40,738 bases of DNA from Fimenecus sp045631225 (GCA_045631225.1 JAZQUG010000042.1:1-40738), one strand, 5' to 3'. Shown: positions 15,519-24,366, counted from the stretch's first letter. Numbers and translations: made by a program. Notes: generated from the sequence alone by a model not told the origin.

Positions 15519-16075
15519 TTTGCTTTAACCCCCTTGATTTTACTATAAACAACACCAACTATACCACCGAAGATAACAAGCAAAATCGGTGTTATATCAA
15601 ATACAAAACATGCAACAAGGCCAATTATGAAAAGCACAACGGAAATTACATTCACAAGACTCTTTTTTGCCAATGTGATTACGGTATGAGAAAGCAAAGC
15701 GCACACAACAGCATTAATACCCGAAAGTGCTGATGCTACTATAGGGTAATCCATAAACGACTGCAAAACGGATGCCACAATCGTGATGATTATTATGGAC
15801 GGTGCTACCATTCCAAGTGTAGCGAATATGCCACCTAAAACTCCTGCCTGATAATAGCCCACAAATGTTGCTGTATTTACTGCAATAATTCCGGGAGTAC
15901 ATTGTCCCACAGCATAATAATCAAGCAACTCCTCTTCTGTTGCCCATTTTCTCTTTTCTACAATTTCCCTTGTAAGAAGCGGCAACATTGTAAGACCGCC
16001 ACCAAATGTTATCCCACCTATTTTCGCAAAGGTCAAAAACAGACTTAGTAATTTTTTAACCATATTATTCTCCAC
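15515..16075 (-). CDS. Chromate transporter family protein, half-size (first subunit)
   Basis: This 186-residue membrane protein is a single CHR domain with FGGGLTMLPLLTREIVEKRKW (about 23-43) and QCTPGIIAVNTATFVGY (57-69 region). It pairs with the downstream half-size copy, overlapping it by four bases (ATGA-type coupling). It lies 7 bases after the cyclase-like gene in the same operon. Anion transport is the family role; chromate resistance itself is not shown by sequence. Confidence 0.85.
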   Translation of the reverse strand: MENNMVKKLLSLFLTFAKIGGITFGGGLTMLPLLTREIVEKRKWATEEELLDYYAVGQCTPGIIAVNTATFVGYYQAGVLGGIFATLGMVAPSIIIITIVASVLQSFMDYPIVASALSGINAVVCALLSHTVITLAKKSLVNVISVVLFIIGLVACFVFDITPILLVIFGGIVGVVYSKIKGVKAK

Positions 16076-16082
16076 CGTTTAG

Positions 16083-16691
16083 TTATTTTTTATCTCCACT
16101 CCAGAATATGAAGTCTGAAACGAGAAACGCCCTTACGGGAGCAGCCTCTGCACCACTTATTTTTAAAGGTGCAGCTGACAAAAAGTAATTACCTGACTTA
16201 GCATCACTTAAATCAAGGTTTTCAAGAAGTGTAATATCATTCATCATAAATGTTCTATGTGTTCTTCCGTCACAACCCTCAGGTTCAACAGTCATTCCGT
16301 CAGTACCAAGGAGAATATACCCTAAATCAGCAAGTGCTGATGCTGCAGATTCGTGAAAATACGATATTCCGCTGCTTTTTACAAGTATTCTTTTCGCATT
16401 TCTTGGAAAATATTCTTCCACAAAAGCACCTGTAATTACAGGAGTATCTGTTTCAACAACTACGCAAGGTCCGAAGAAAACTTCGTGAGGAATTTCAGTA
16501 ATATCTCCACCGTCAGGTAAAAAATGTAACGGTGCATCCATGTGTGTTCCGTTATGAAGGCACATATCAATCTTGCTGAGATTATACTGACACTCACCAT
16601 CAATGTTTTTTACTCTCTGAAGATTTGCAACAGGGTCACCGGGATAAACGGGACAGCTTAAAACTTCTCTTGAAATATCAATTATCTTCAC
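16083..16691 (-). CDS. Cyclase family protein (kynurenine formamidase-like metal hydrolase)
   Basis: The 202-residue protein carries the PF04199 metal site HNGTHMDAPLHF, giving H46, H50, D52 and H56, with VYPGDP (15-20) upstream. Relatives include kynurenine formamidase (KynB), isatin hydrolase and polyketide cyclases. The start is a GTG at 16691 positioned 6 bases after GGAGGAG; an ATG three bases earlier is out of frame. It opens an operon with two half-size chromate transporters and rlmD. No kynurenine-pathway gene is nearby, so KynB activity is unproven. Confidence 0.8.
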   Translation of the reverse strand: MKIIDISREVLSCPVYPGDPVANLQRVKNIDGECQYNLSKIDMCLHNGTHMDAPLHFLPDGGDITEIPHEVFFGPCVVVETDTPVITGAFVEEYFPRNAKRILVKSSGISYFHESAASALADLGYILLGTDGMTVEPEGCDGRTHRTFMMNDITLLENLDLSDAKSGNYFLSAAPLKISGAEAAPVRAFLVSDFIFWSGDKK

Positions 16692-16721
16692 GCATACTCC
16701 TCCAATTTAATTTATCATATA

Positions 16722-16750
16722 ATTTTATCATATATTTTCCACCAATTCAA
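16722..16750 (-). promoter_or_regulatory. Promoter of the cyclase-chrA-chrA-rlmD operon
   Basis: On the minus strand TTGAAT (16745-16750) lies 17 bases before TAAAAT (16722-16727), which is preceded by TGA (extended -10). It is 31 bases upstream of the GTG start of the cyclase gene. Confidence 0.7.
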
Positions 16751-16778
16751 TATATGACAAAAAGAAAACACGCAACAA

Positions 16779-16800
16779 TCTCCTCGACAAATTATAATTT
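16779..16800. repeat. Half copy of the CGACAAATTATAATTT palindrome
   Basis: These 22 bases match the left side and centre of the 32-base palindrome at 33490-33521 with one difference (T for C at 16784), then diverge. It lies between the proS terminator and the cyclase-operon promoter. This is one of two copies of the same dispersed element in the window. Confidence 0.7.
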
Positions 16801-16806
16801 ATTAAA

Positions 16807-16841
16807 CAAAAAATACCGAGCATTCGCAATGAACACTCGGT
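16807..16841 (-). terminator. Terminator of proS
   Basis: On the minus strand ACCGAGTGTTC pairs with GAATGCTCGGT (16815-16841, two G-T pairs) and is followed by ATTTTTTG. It lies 18 bases after the proS stop. Confidence 0.88.
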
Positions 16842-16858
16842 AAAATATTTTTATTGAA

Positions 16859-18295
16859 TTAATATGCTTTGCCCCAATAGAGCATCTTGTCAGCAGGTTT
16901 ACCACAGCAAACACACTTGTCACCTGTTTTTTCCTGAACAAAAGGAATACAACGAGATGTAACACCTGCCTGCTCCTTAAGAGCATCCTCACATTCACGG
17001 TCTCCACACCACATAGCCTTGATAAATCCAGGCTTGTTTTCTGCGATTTCAATCATTTCGTCCATATCATGAGCCACATAAGTCATATTGCTACGACGCT
17101 CAAGTGCTGAGTTATAAAGACCATCGTGAACCATCTGTAAAAGTTCAGGAATCTTTGTTTCCAACTCATCAAGAGATACAAAATACTTTTCTCTTGTATC
17201 ACGACGAACAACTACACACTGATTATTTTCGATATCACGAGGACCTAATTCAAGACGAAGTGGAACACCCTTCATTTCATATTCAGCATATTTCCAACCA
17301 GGTGAGTTATCTGAAAGGTCAATTTTTGCTCTGCAAATCTTCTTGAGGTTTTCATAAACCTCTGTTGCCTTTTCTTTAACACCAGGTTTATGACTTGCAA
17401 CAGGAATAACAACAATCTGAATTGGAGCCACTTTTGGTGGTAAAACAAGGCCGTTATCGTCACCGTGAGTCATAATAAGAGCACCGATAAGACGAGTTGT
17501 ACAACCCCATGATGTCTGGAAAGGATGCTTTAACTTATTATCCTTATCCTGGAACTGAATTCCGAATGCTTTTGCAAAACCATCACCGAAATAGTGGCTT
17601 GTTGCAGATTGTAAAGCCTTACCATCATGCATAAGTGCTTCGATTGTATATGTATCCTCAGCACCTGCGAAACGTTCTTTTGCTGTCTTAACACCCTTAA
17701 CAACAGGCATTGCAAGGCAGTTTTCACAGAAATCTGCATAAACGTTAAGCATCTGGATTGTTTCTTCCTGTGCCTCTTCAGCTGTTGCGTGAATTGTATG
17801 GCCTTCCTGCCATAAGAATTCACGAGTACGAAGGAAAGGCCTTGTAGTCTTTTCCCAACGAACAACAGAAACCCACTGGTTATAGAGCTTTGGCAAATCA
17901 CGATAAGACTGAATTATATTTGCATAATGCTCACAGAAAAGTGTTTCAGAAGTAGGTCGAACACAAAGACGCTCTTCAAGCTTTTCACTACCACCGTGAG
18001 TTACCCAAGCAACCTCAGGAGCAAAACCTTCAACATGGTCCTTTTCTTTATTCAAAAGGCTTTCAGGGATAAACATAGGCATACAAACATTTTCATGTCC
18101 TGTTTCCTTAAACATCCCGTCAAGTGTCTTCTGGATATTTTCCCAGATTGCATAGCCATAAGGTCGAATAACCATACAACCTTTAACGCTGGTATATTCA
18201 ACTAACTCTGCTTTTTTTACAACATCGGTGTACCATTTGGCAAAATCCACGTCCATTGAGGTGATTTCTTCAACCATCTTTTTTTGTTCAGCCAT
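16859..18295 (-). CDS. proS: Proline--tRNA ligase, archaeal/eukaryote-like (ProS type 3)
   Basis: The 478-residue class II aminoacyl-tRNA synthetase charges tRNA-Pro. The N-terminal DFAKWYTDVVKKAELVEYTSVKGCMVIRPYGYAIWE is diagnostic of the short form without the editing insertion. Motif 2 is seen as TRPFLRTREFLWQEGHT, and LELGPRDIENNQCVVVRRDT belongs to the anticodon-binding domain. The C-terminal zinc-like domain has several cysteines (CGDRECEDAL...CVCCGK) and ends in a Tyr (WGKAY), as in this type. It is preceded by the acpP terminator and followed by its own terminator. An AAGGAAG site precedes the ATG. Confidence 0.95.
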   Translation of the reverse strand: MAEQKKMVEEITSMDVDFAKWYTDVVKKAELVEYTSVKGCMVIRPYGYAIWENIQKTLDGMFKETGHENVCMPMFIPESLLNKEKDHVEGFAPEVAWVTHGGSEKLEERLCVRPTSETLFCEHYANIIQSYRDLPKLYNQWVSVVRWEKTTRPFLRTREFLWQEGHTIHATAEEAQEETIQMLNVYADFCENCLAMPVVKGVKTAKERFAGAEDTYTIEALMHDGKALQSATSHYFGDGFAKAFGIQFQDKDNKLKHPFQTSWGCTTRLIGALIMTHGDDNGLVLPPKVAPIQIVVIPVASHKPGVKEKATEVYENLKKICRAKIDLSDNSPGWKYAEYEMKGVPLRLELGPRDIENNQCVVVRRDTREKYFVSLDELETKIPELLQMVHDGLYNSALERRSNMTYVAHDMDEMIEIAENKPGFIKAMWCGDRECEDALKEQAGVTSRCIPFVQEKTGDKCVCCGKPADKMLYWGKAY

Positions 18296-18337
18296 TTTTT
18301 CTTCCTTACTTTCTGTCTTTGTATTTTGATAAAAGAT

Positions 18338-18364
18338 ACAGGGACAAAAATTTTCTGTCCCTGT
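18338..18364 (-). terminator. Terminator of acpP
   Basis: ACAGGGACA (18356-18364 on the minus strand) pairs with TGTCCCTGT (18338-18346), followed by ATCTTTTATC. It lies between acpP and proS, so read-through is needed if proS has no promoter of its own; I see no clear one. Confidence 0.75.
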
Positions 18365-18390
18365 TAATATAGTTTAATTAAAATTGTTAA

Positions 18391-18615
18391 TTAGTTTTCT
18401 TCGATAAACTTAACAATATCAGCAACAGTTCTAATATTTTCAAGCTCTTCGTCGGAGATTTCCAAATCGAATTCATCCTCAAGAGTCATAACAAGGTCTG
18501 CAAGGTCAATACTGTCAGCACCAAGGTCTTCAAGAAGAACAGAATCTAAAGTAACAGCATCTTCTTCCATTTCAAGCTGGTCGCAAATAATTGCACGTAC
18601 TTTTTCGAATACCAT
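18391..18615 (-). CDS. acpP: Acyl carrier protein
   Basis: The 74-residue acidic protein is a carrier of acyl chains on phosphopantetheine. The attachment motif LGADSIDL places the modified serine at S35. The start is the ATG at 18615, because the GGAGGTG ribosome binding site falls inside a longer frame that would begin at a GTG (18633). It is monocistronic with a TTGACA-type promoter and a terminator. Fatty-acid synthesis genes are not adjacent, so it could be the primary ACP or a dedicated one; the sequence alone does not decide. Confidence 0.93.
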   Translation of the reverse strand: MVFEKVRAIICDQLEMEEDAVTLDSVLLEDLGADSIDLADLVMTLEDEFDLEISDEELENIRTVADIVKFIEEN

Positions 18616-18669
18616 AATCACACCTCCATTCACATTGTCGATAACTATACATTATCTTTGTCTCATAAT

Positions 18670-18698
18670 ATAGTAAGTTTTTTTATACGATTTGTCAA
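18670..18698 (-). promoter_or_regulatory. Promoter of acpP
   Basis: On the minus strand a perfect TTGACA (18693-18698) is followed after 17 bases by TACTAT (18670-18675). It starts 8 bases beyond the phosphohexomutase stop codon. Confidence 0.75.
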
Positions 18699-18706
18699 CA
18701 CTTTTA

Positions 18707-20227
18707 TTATATTTTTGTGAATTCTTCCAATGTTGTAAAGTCAATTCCCTTTACATTTTTGACTAAATCATAAAAACTCTTGCAAATTTCAACACATCCG
18801 TTTTGAGAATTACTTTCTGTGTTAAACGGCATAACAGGATCGTGAACTGACAAACGGAGCAAAAACCATCCGTTTCTCTTTTCATCTTTAAAAGAAACTC
18901 GAACACCCTCATAATTATCAGGTGCCAGAATCATTTCATCATTACTCTCTGCAATTACCTTTATATCTTCAATGAGTTTTTCCCCGATTTCTCTGAAATT
19001 TTCTTCTGTAATATTAAAACGAAGTTCTTTTTCTTCAAGAGGCTTTTTAAGAGAACTGATGCAATCACCGATTTTCTTGTTTTCTTTTCTAAGAACTGCA
19101 GCCTTAATTATAATTTTTGTAACAAGATATGCACCGTCGTCAAGATAATAATTCTCCTTAAATGCTGCATGACCCGATGTTTCAATTGCAAGAGGAGTAT
19201 TTTCACCAAGATTTGTACGACGGATTGCCTCATCAATTACATTTTTATATCCGCGCTTAAAACGAATATGCTTACCGCCAAGTGTATCTTCAATAAATTC
19301 ACGAAGTCCGTCACTCGTAACCGAATCGGTAACAATACTGCCACCCTCATTGCCTTCAAGTGCAATTACAGAAGCTAATGCTACAATAGCATTTCTGTTA
19401 ATCTCCTCACCTTTTTCGTCAACACATGACGCACGGTCAACGTCTGTATCAAAAATCACACCTAAATCACAGTTATTCTCCACCGTTGCTTTACGGATAA
19501 ATTCCATAGCAACTTTGTTTTCAGGATTTGGAATATGATTCGGGAACATTCCGTCAGGCTCTAAAAACTGACTTGCAGACACATCTGCTCCTAAAGGAGC
19601 TAAAACCTCAGTTGCATAAAAGCCACCGACACCATTACCTGCATCAACTGCAATTTTGAACCCATTAAGAGGTTTTTCGAAGTTTTCTGCATTCACACCT
19701 TGCTTAATCATATTGCGAAGAATCTCTGCATATTCGCTGATGTAATCAATTTCTGTAATTTCTCCACATTTTTCTGCTGTTTCAACAGATTTCGTTTCAG
19801 CAACTGCGAGAATTTCCTTTAATTCTTCGCCAGACAAACCACCATCACGTGTAAAAAATTTAAGTCCGTTTCTGTCGTATGGATGATGGCTTGCAGTAAT
19901 CTGAATTGCACCGTCACAATTTCTTGTAACAGTTGTCATAAACATAGCAGGAGTTGAACAATATGAGCAATTGAGCACATTAACACCCATACCGCTTACA
20001 ACTGAAATTACTGCATTTCTTATTCTGTCAGCAGAAATTCGTGAATCGTGACCAACAGAAACAGTTAAATCATTATTATTCTTTCCTGTTTTCTTGCTTA
20101 AAAATTTTATGAATGATGCTGAGATAAACTTTACAACATCATCTGTCAACTGAATTTCAGGATACTTTTCTGTTGCAACTGCGACGCCTCGAACATCAGT
20201 ACCACTTTTTAAATGCATAAGTTTCAT
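18707..20227 (-). CDS. Phosphomannomutase/phosphoglucomutase family (alpha-D-phosphohexomutase)
   Basis: The 506-residue enzyme interconverts 1- and 6-phosphosugars. The phosphoserine loop is TASHHP with S113, and the Mg-binding loop is DTDVDR (most relatives have DGDxDR). VSVGHDSR (57-63) precedes. GYKNVIDEA and IETSGHAAFKENYYLDDGAY represent the sugar-binding and specificity regions. Start codon ATG overlaps the stop of the preceding gene by four bases, with an AAAAGGGG site. Sugar preference is unresolved; linkage to galactose metabolism through glucose 1-phosphate is plausible. Confidence 0.88.
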   Translation of the reverse strand: MKLMHLKSGTDVRGVAVATEKYPEIQLTDDVVKFISASFIKFLSKKTGKNNNDLTVSVGHDSRISADRIRNAVISVVSGMGVNVLNCSYCSTPAMFMTTVTRNCDGAIQITASHHPYDRNGLKFFTRDGGLSGEELKEILAVAETKSVETAEKCGEITEIDYISEYAEILRNMIKQGVNAENFEKPLNGFKIAVDAGNGVGGFYATEVLAPLGADVSASQFLEPDGMFPNHIPNPENKVAMEFIRKATVENNCDLGVIFDTDVDRASCVDEKGEEINRNAIVALASVIALEGNEGGSIVTDSVTSDGLREFIEDTLGGKHIRFKRGYKNVIDEAIRRTNLGENTPLAIETSGHAAFKENYYLDDGAYLVTKIIIKAAVLRKENKKIGDCISSLKKPLEEKELRFNITEENFREIGEKLIEDIKVIAESNDEMILAPDNYEGVRVSFKDEKRNGWFLLRLSVHDPVMPFNTESNSQNGCVEICKSFYDLVKNVKGIDFTTLEEFTKI

Positions 20228-21495
20228 TTTATAAGACCCCTTTTCAGCATTTCTTCTGTTGCGAGCATTACACCGATTTTACCACTATGGAAATTAAGTC
20301 CGCCTTGCATCCAGACTGCAAATGGCTCACGAAGCGGTGCATCGGCAGACAATTCGATTGATGAACCTGATGTAAATGCACCTGCTGACATAATAACCTG
20401 ACTGTCATATCCCGGCATATCCCATGGTTCAGGTGTTACATATGAATCAACGGGAGCACCCTTCTGAAGTCCCTGACAGAACGCAACAAGATTTTCAGAA
20501 TTCTTAAGGCAGATTGCCTGAATAATATCGTGACGGTCTTCCTCAACAGTTGGTGTAACATCAAATCCAAGCTCTGTAAATACAGATGCAGCAAAAACTG
20601 CAGTTTTAAGTGCTTCACCAACCACATGAGGTGCATTGAAAAGTCCCATAAAAAGACTTCTGTTCTGGCCAAGTGTTGCACCAACCTCTGTACCGAGTCC
20701 AGGAGTTGTAAGACGATAGCCACAAAGCTCAACCAAGTCCTTACGACCTGCAATATATCCGCCACAAGCTGCGATACCGCCACCTGCATTCTTAATAAGT
20801 GAACCTGCCATTAAGTCAGCACCAACTTCAGTTGGTTCTTTTCTTTCTGTAAACTCACCATAGCAGTTATCAACCATAACGATTGCTCGTTTATTAACTC
20901 TATGTACGATTTCACAAACATTTTTGATTTCCTCAACAGAAATTGTATGACGAAGTGAATATCCACGAGAGCGCTGAATATATACCATTCTTACAGAACT
21001 ATCACTTGCTGCTTCTTCAATAGCATCATAATCAAGCTTGTCATCTTCTGTTAAATCAACCTGAGCATAATGCACACCAAAATCAGCAAGAGTGCCATCA
21101 CCCATATTTTTGCCACCCAATCCGATTGTTGAATGGAGTGTGTCATAAGGAGTGCCACTTACACAAAGCATAGTGTCGTTTGGACGAAGAATACCATAAA
21201 GACAAACTGCGAGAGTATGAGTACCGCTTGCAAGTGCACCTGCACGGATAATCGCACTTTCAGCGCCAAAAATATCTGCTGTAAGAATATCAAGCTTTTC
21301 TCTGCCTTTGTCACCATAGCCATAGCCTGTGGAAGTATTGAAATCTGTTTCATCAACTCTGTTTCTGATAAATGCAGAGAGTACTTTTTGCTGATTATAT
21401 TCAGTTAATTCATCAATTCTTCCAAAAACTGTTTCTGCTTTTTTTAACGCTGTTGCAGAAAGTTCTTTTACTCTTTCACTGATTTCAAAAAACAT
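20224..21495 (-). CDS. YnbB-type methionine gamma-lyase/aluminium-resistance family PLP enzyme
   Basis: The protein belongs to PF06838 of PLP-dependent fold type I enzymes. Blocks seen: YNQQKVLSAF, FNTSTGYGYGDKGREKLD, VDNCYGEF (cofactor Asp) and MAGSLIKNAGGG (PLP lysine, K235 from the chosen start). The start at 21495 is preferred: AAAGGA lies 10 bases before it, while the earlier ATG at 21519 has no clear site and would overlap the GNAT stop. Length is 423 residues. The family is annotated as methionine gamma-lyase-like and aluminium resistance, but the true reaction is unknown. It is co-transcribed with the mutase through a 4-base overlap. Confidence 0.85.
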   Translation of the reverse strand: MFFEISERVKELSATALKKAETVFGRIDELTEYNQQKVLSAFIRNRVDETDFNTSTGYGYGDKGREKLDILTADIFGAESAIIRAGALASGTHTLAVCLYGILRPNDTMLCVSGTPYDTLHSTIGLGGKNMGDGTLADFGVHYAQVDLTEDDKLDYDAIEEAASDSSVRMVYIQRSRGYSLRHTISVEEIKNVCEIVHRVNKRAIVMVDNCYGEFTERKEPTEVGADLMAGSLIKNAGGGIAACGGYIAGRKDLVELCGYRLTTPGLGTEVGATLGQNRSLFMGLFNAPHVVGEALKTAVFAASVFTELGFDVTPTVEEDRHDIIQAICLKNSENLVAFCQGLQKGAPVDSYVTPEPWDMPGYDSQVIMSAGAFTSGSSIELSADAPLREPFAVWMQGGLNFHSGKIGVMLATEEMLKRGLIK

Positions 21496-21502
21496 TTTTA
21501 AA

Positions 21503-22186
21503 CTATCCTTTATAATCATATATTTCTTTTACGATTTCAAAACCGCATTTTTTATAAAATTCTAAATTATGTTCCTTTGATACAAGGTACACATTTTCAT
21601 TTCTTGAAAGTTTTAGCAATTTTTCAACTATCTTTTTTCCATAACCCTGATTTCTGTATCTGTCATTTGTGTAGATGTCAGTAATTAAAGATATTTTTTG
21701 ACTAAAGGTTATAAATCCACCACTTAAAATTTCATCGTTATGGCTGATTACTGCACCTTCACACTTTCCCATACTGTTTAATAACGATTTGAAAGCTACA
21801 ATATCAAGATGTTTGTCCTTATCCTCGCTGTTAAGACTTTTTATTTTCAAATAATCTGCTTTATTTATTCCTTTTTCAGGATTCTCATTAACCACAGATT
21901 TTCTTAATAGATATTTTTTATCTATTTGTGTTTCATCACCATTATCCACTATGAAATCAAGCTCTGTCTTATCACTGTATTCATCTGCAAAAACAAGACT
22001 TTTACCATTTCTGCTTGTAGCAATAACGGCTGTAATATTATTTTCATCATTATACTGAACCCATACAACGCCATCGTTAAGCCTTATTTCGTCACAAAGT
22101 CCTGTCAAAGCAATAAGCTCAGCATAATTATCTTCACCAAGATAGTTAAAAATCGACTCATCAATAAACTGGAGAGATTTAACCAT
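21503..22186 (-). CDS. GNAT family N-acetyltransferase
   Basis: The protein has 227 residues from the ATG at 22186, selected because AAGGAG lies 7 bases upstream; an in-frame TTG at 22192 has no spacing. The C-terminal GNAT core contains LITDIYTNDRYRNQGYGKKIVEKLLKLSRNE, with the acetyl-CoA-binding RNQGYGKK, then LEFYKKCGFEIV near the end. The N-terminal half (about 1-115) is a second, less conserved region. The start overlaps the end of the M42 gene, so translation is probably coupled. Acceptor is unknown. Confidence 0.82.
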   Translation of the reverse strand: MVKSLQFIDESIFNYLGEDNYAELIALTGLCDEIRLNDGVVWVQYNDENNITAVIATSRNGKSLVFADEYSDKTELDFIVDNGDETQIDKKYLLRKSVVNENPEKGINKADYLKIKSLNSEDKDKHLDIVAFKSLLNSMGKCEGAVISHNDEILSGGFITFSQKISLITDIYTNDRYRNQGYGKKIVEKLLKLSRNENVYLVSKEHNLEFYKKCGFEIVKEIYDYKG

Positions 22187-23195
22187 TAGCAAACTCCTTG
22201 AGCAATACTTCGCAGAGTGATTTTACTGACTCCATATCCTTTTTACTGCCAACAGAAGATGCTGAGTGAATATATCTGCAAGGTAAAGAAACTGCAACAG
22301 TTTTAATTCCACCTGCTGCTTTATGAATAGCAGCAGCATCATTTCCACCTGCAACAACAGTCTTTGTCTGATTCGGAATACCATTCTTATCTGCAATTTC
22401 TCTTGCTTTTTTATACAAATCTTTGTTGTAGATTGTGCCTCTGTCCATAAAGGACACAACTGCACCTTTTCCCACCCTGCAAACCTTTTTGTTTTCAGGT
22501 GTATCCGGAATATCTGATGCTGTTGTTGTTTCAATCACAATAGCATAATCAGGCTTTACTGTGTATGCAGAACCGGTAGCTCCTCGAGTTCCAACTTCTT
22601 CCTGAACTGTGAAAACACAAGTATAGTTAATTTTTGACTTTTTCTGTAAAAGTTCAATCATAATTGCACAACCAAGACGGTCATCAAGTGCCTTTGACTT
22701 AATCATATCGTTACCAAATTCAACAAAATCTGACTTGAAATAACCATAATCACCAAGGCTTAGATGTTTTTCTGCTTTTTCTTTATTTTCAAATCCAAAA
22801 TCAACATACACATCAGCAATATCGGGAATTTTTTTAGCCTCATCACCTGAACATTGATGAACTGCTTTACCACCAATAACACCGATATTACCATTTACAG
22901 TTATTTTTTTACCAAATAATGCTGAGTTGTCAATTCCACCTACATTTGCAACATTCACAAAACCATTTTCGTGAATATATGTTACGATAAAACCGACCTC
23001 ATCCATATGGGCAAAGAGTGCAACCTTGTTTTCAGGTATAATTTCACCCTTTTTATTCACAATAAGATTACCCATTGGGTCAACTGTATATTCACAATCG
23101 TCAGGTAACTGTGAGATTATGAAATCTCTTATCTGTTTTTCATCTCCTGATGTGCCGTTAAGCTCACAAAGGGTTTTCAAAAGTTCAAAATTCAT
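22179..23195 (-). CDS. M42 family glutamyl/deblocking aminopeptidase, copy 2
   Basis: The 338-residue enzyme is a cobalt/zinc aminopeptidase of the TET-forming M42 family. Metal and catalytic residues appear in AHMDEVGF, SKALDDRLG, VQEEVGTRGA, ETTTASDIPD and RYIHS near the C terminus. The chosen start (MNFELLKTL, 23195) follows the upstream stop by 5 bases; the longer frame to 23270 overlaps the upstream M42 gene. Adjacent to a paralogous M42 gene, suggesting complementary peptide specificities. Intracellular peptide processing is the family role. Confidence 0.9.
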   Translation of the reverse strand: MNFELLKTLCELNGTSGDEKQIRDFIISQLPDDCEYTVDPMGNLIVNKKGEIIPENKVALFAHMDEVGFIVTYIHENGFVNVANVGGIDNSALFGKKITVNGNIGVIGGKAVHQCSGDEAKKIPDIADVYVDFGFENKEKAEKHLSLGDYGYFKSDFVEFGNDMIKSKALDDRLGCAIMIELLQKKSKINYTCVFTVQEEVGTRGATGSAYTVKPDYAIVIETTTASDIPDTPENKKVCRVGKGAVVSFMDRGTIYNKDLYKKAREIADKNGIPNQTKTVVAGGNDAAAIHKAAGGIKTVAVSLPCRYIHSASSVGSKKDMESVKSLCEVLLKEFANG

Positions 23196-23199
23196 ATTC

Positions 23200-24192
23200 T
23201 CACACCCTTTCCAAAAACTCTGCAATAAGTTTTGCACAAGATTCAATGTCACGCACATCAACTGTTTCAACAGGAGTATGCATATATCTTAACGGAAGTG
23301 ACACCAATACTGATGGGATTCCACCCTTTGATATAGTGATATGGTCAGCATTTGTCCCTGTTCTTCCGTTCATTATTTCTTTCTGATACGGAATGTCCTT
23401 TTCCTTTGCAGTCTCCACTAACATTTCTGTATATTTTCTGTCAAGAATAGGTGCATAACCTATCATAGCACCACCGTTCATTTTTCCACAGTCCCTATCA
23501 CTTGAATCAGGAGTTGTTGCAAAGCTCACATCAACAGAAACAGACAAATCAGCCTGTACATTAAAGGATGCACAAGTAGCACCTGCACCACCTGTTTCTT
23601 CCTGAGCAGAACAAACAAGTGTAATTTCATTTTCTGTTTTTGTGTATTCAAGCGCTTTTAAAAGAACTGCAATTCCACCACGGTCATCAACATATGGTGA
23701 CGAAACAACATTCTCGTTGAGAACTGAAAAATTACTTCTGAATGATGCTCTGTCACCAACAGAAATAACCTTTTCTGCAGTTTCCTTGTTCATACCAATA
23801 TCAACAACAGCTGTACCGTCTGCTGAAACCTTGCTCTCACCATTTGAAAGATGAGGAGGCACAGTGCAGACAACACCATAAATATCATTTTCACCATGAA
23901 GAGTCAATTCCATACCCTCCACAGTACGCATATCAACTCCACCGACTTTTTGCACACGAACAAAACCATCTTCAGTAATTTCCGTTACAACAAAGCCGAT
24001 TGTATCAAGGTGTGCATCAAGGAGAATATGTTTTCCTGTGCCTTCACGATGAATTATTATGTTCCCCGTTGTATCACAGGAAACATCTCCATAAAGTGAA
24101 AAAAGCCCCTTTAAAGACTCAAAGGAGCTTGACTCTTCTCCTGCAACACCTGCAGGAGAAGTCAAATTTTTTAAAAGTTCAATAGTTGTCAT
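23200..24192 (-). CDS. M42 family aminopeptidase, copy 1
   Basis: The 330-residue M42 metallopeptidase has the motifs LDAHLDTIGF, SSPYVDDRGG, CSAQEETGGAGA, VSVDVSFATTPDS and RYMHTPVE. Compared with the downstream copy it reads LDTIG rather than MDEVG at the first motif and has a different N-terminal region. AAGGTTGAT lies ahead of its ATG. It heads a run with M42 copy 2, GNAT, YnbB-like enzyme and phosphohexomutase, all close or overlapping. The upstream intergenic region holds a repeat element, and no clear promoter could be placed. Confidence 0.9.
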   Translation of the reverse strand: MTTIELLKNLTSPAGVAGEESSSFESLKGLFSLYGDVSCDTTGNIIIHREGTGKHILLDAHLDTIGFVVTEITEDGFVRVQKVGGVDMRTVEGMELTLHGENDIYGVVCTVPPHLSNGESKVSADGTAVVDIGMNKETAEKVISVGDRASFRSNFSVLNENVVSSPYVDDRGGIAVLLKALEYTKTENEITLVCSAQEETGGAGATCASFNVQADLSVSVDVSFATTPDSSDRDCGKMNGGAMIGYAPILDRKYTEMLVETAKEKDIPYQKEIMNGRTGTNADHITISKGGIPSVLVSLPLRYMHTPVETVDVRDIESCAKLIAEFLERV

Positions 24193-24242
24193 TTAAATCA
24201 ACCTTAATTTTATTGTTTGCTTTTATAATCTGTAAATAATAA

Positions 24243-24366
24243 CGTAGTATTACGGAATATCACTAAAATATATTTTTGAGTAGATTTTTCGTAAGACAAG
24301 GCACCGAGCTGAAGCTGTATGAGATATACTGCGAAGCGAGGTAACGAAGTATTACGGAAAATATAC
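24243..24366. repeat. Intergenic repeat-like element with GTATTACGGAA direct repeats
   Basis: The region between galK and the first M42 gene starts with CGTAGTATTACGGAATAT (24243 onward) and ends with CGAAGTATTACGGAAAATAT (24344 onward), near-identical direct repeats about 100 bases apart. Between them TTTTTCGTAA is an imperfect inverted copy that could pair with the right repeat. GAAGCTGTATGAGATATAC is also internally symmetric. No gene fits here. The composition differs from usual terminators, so it looks like a dispersed structured repeat. Its role as galK terminator or M42 leader is only possible. Confidence 0.65.

Noticed and set aside
17530..17901. A 123-residue frame overlapping proS on the same strand, and other long frames inside real genes (such as 7651-8163, 26064-26534)
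   Set aside because: They lie entirely within or across conserved genes, have skewed composition and no ribosome binding site, so they are shadow frames.
18616..18633. GTG start of acpP at 18633
   Set aside because: The GGAGGTG ribosome site falls inside these codons and is correctly spaced for the ATG at 18615.
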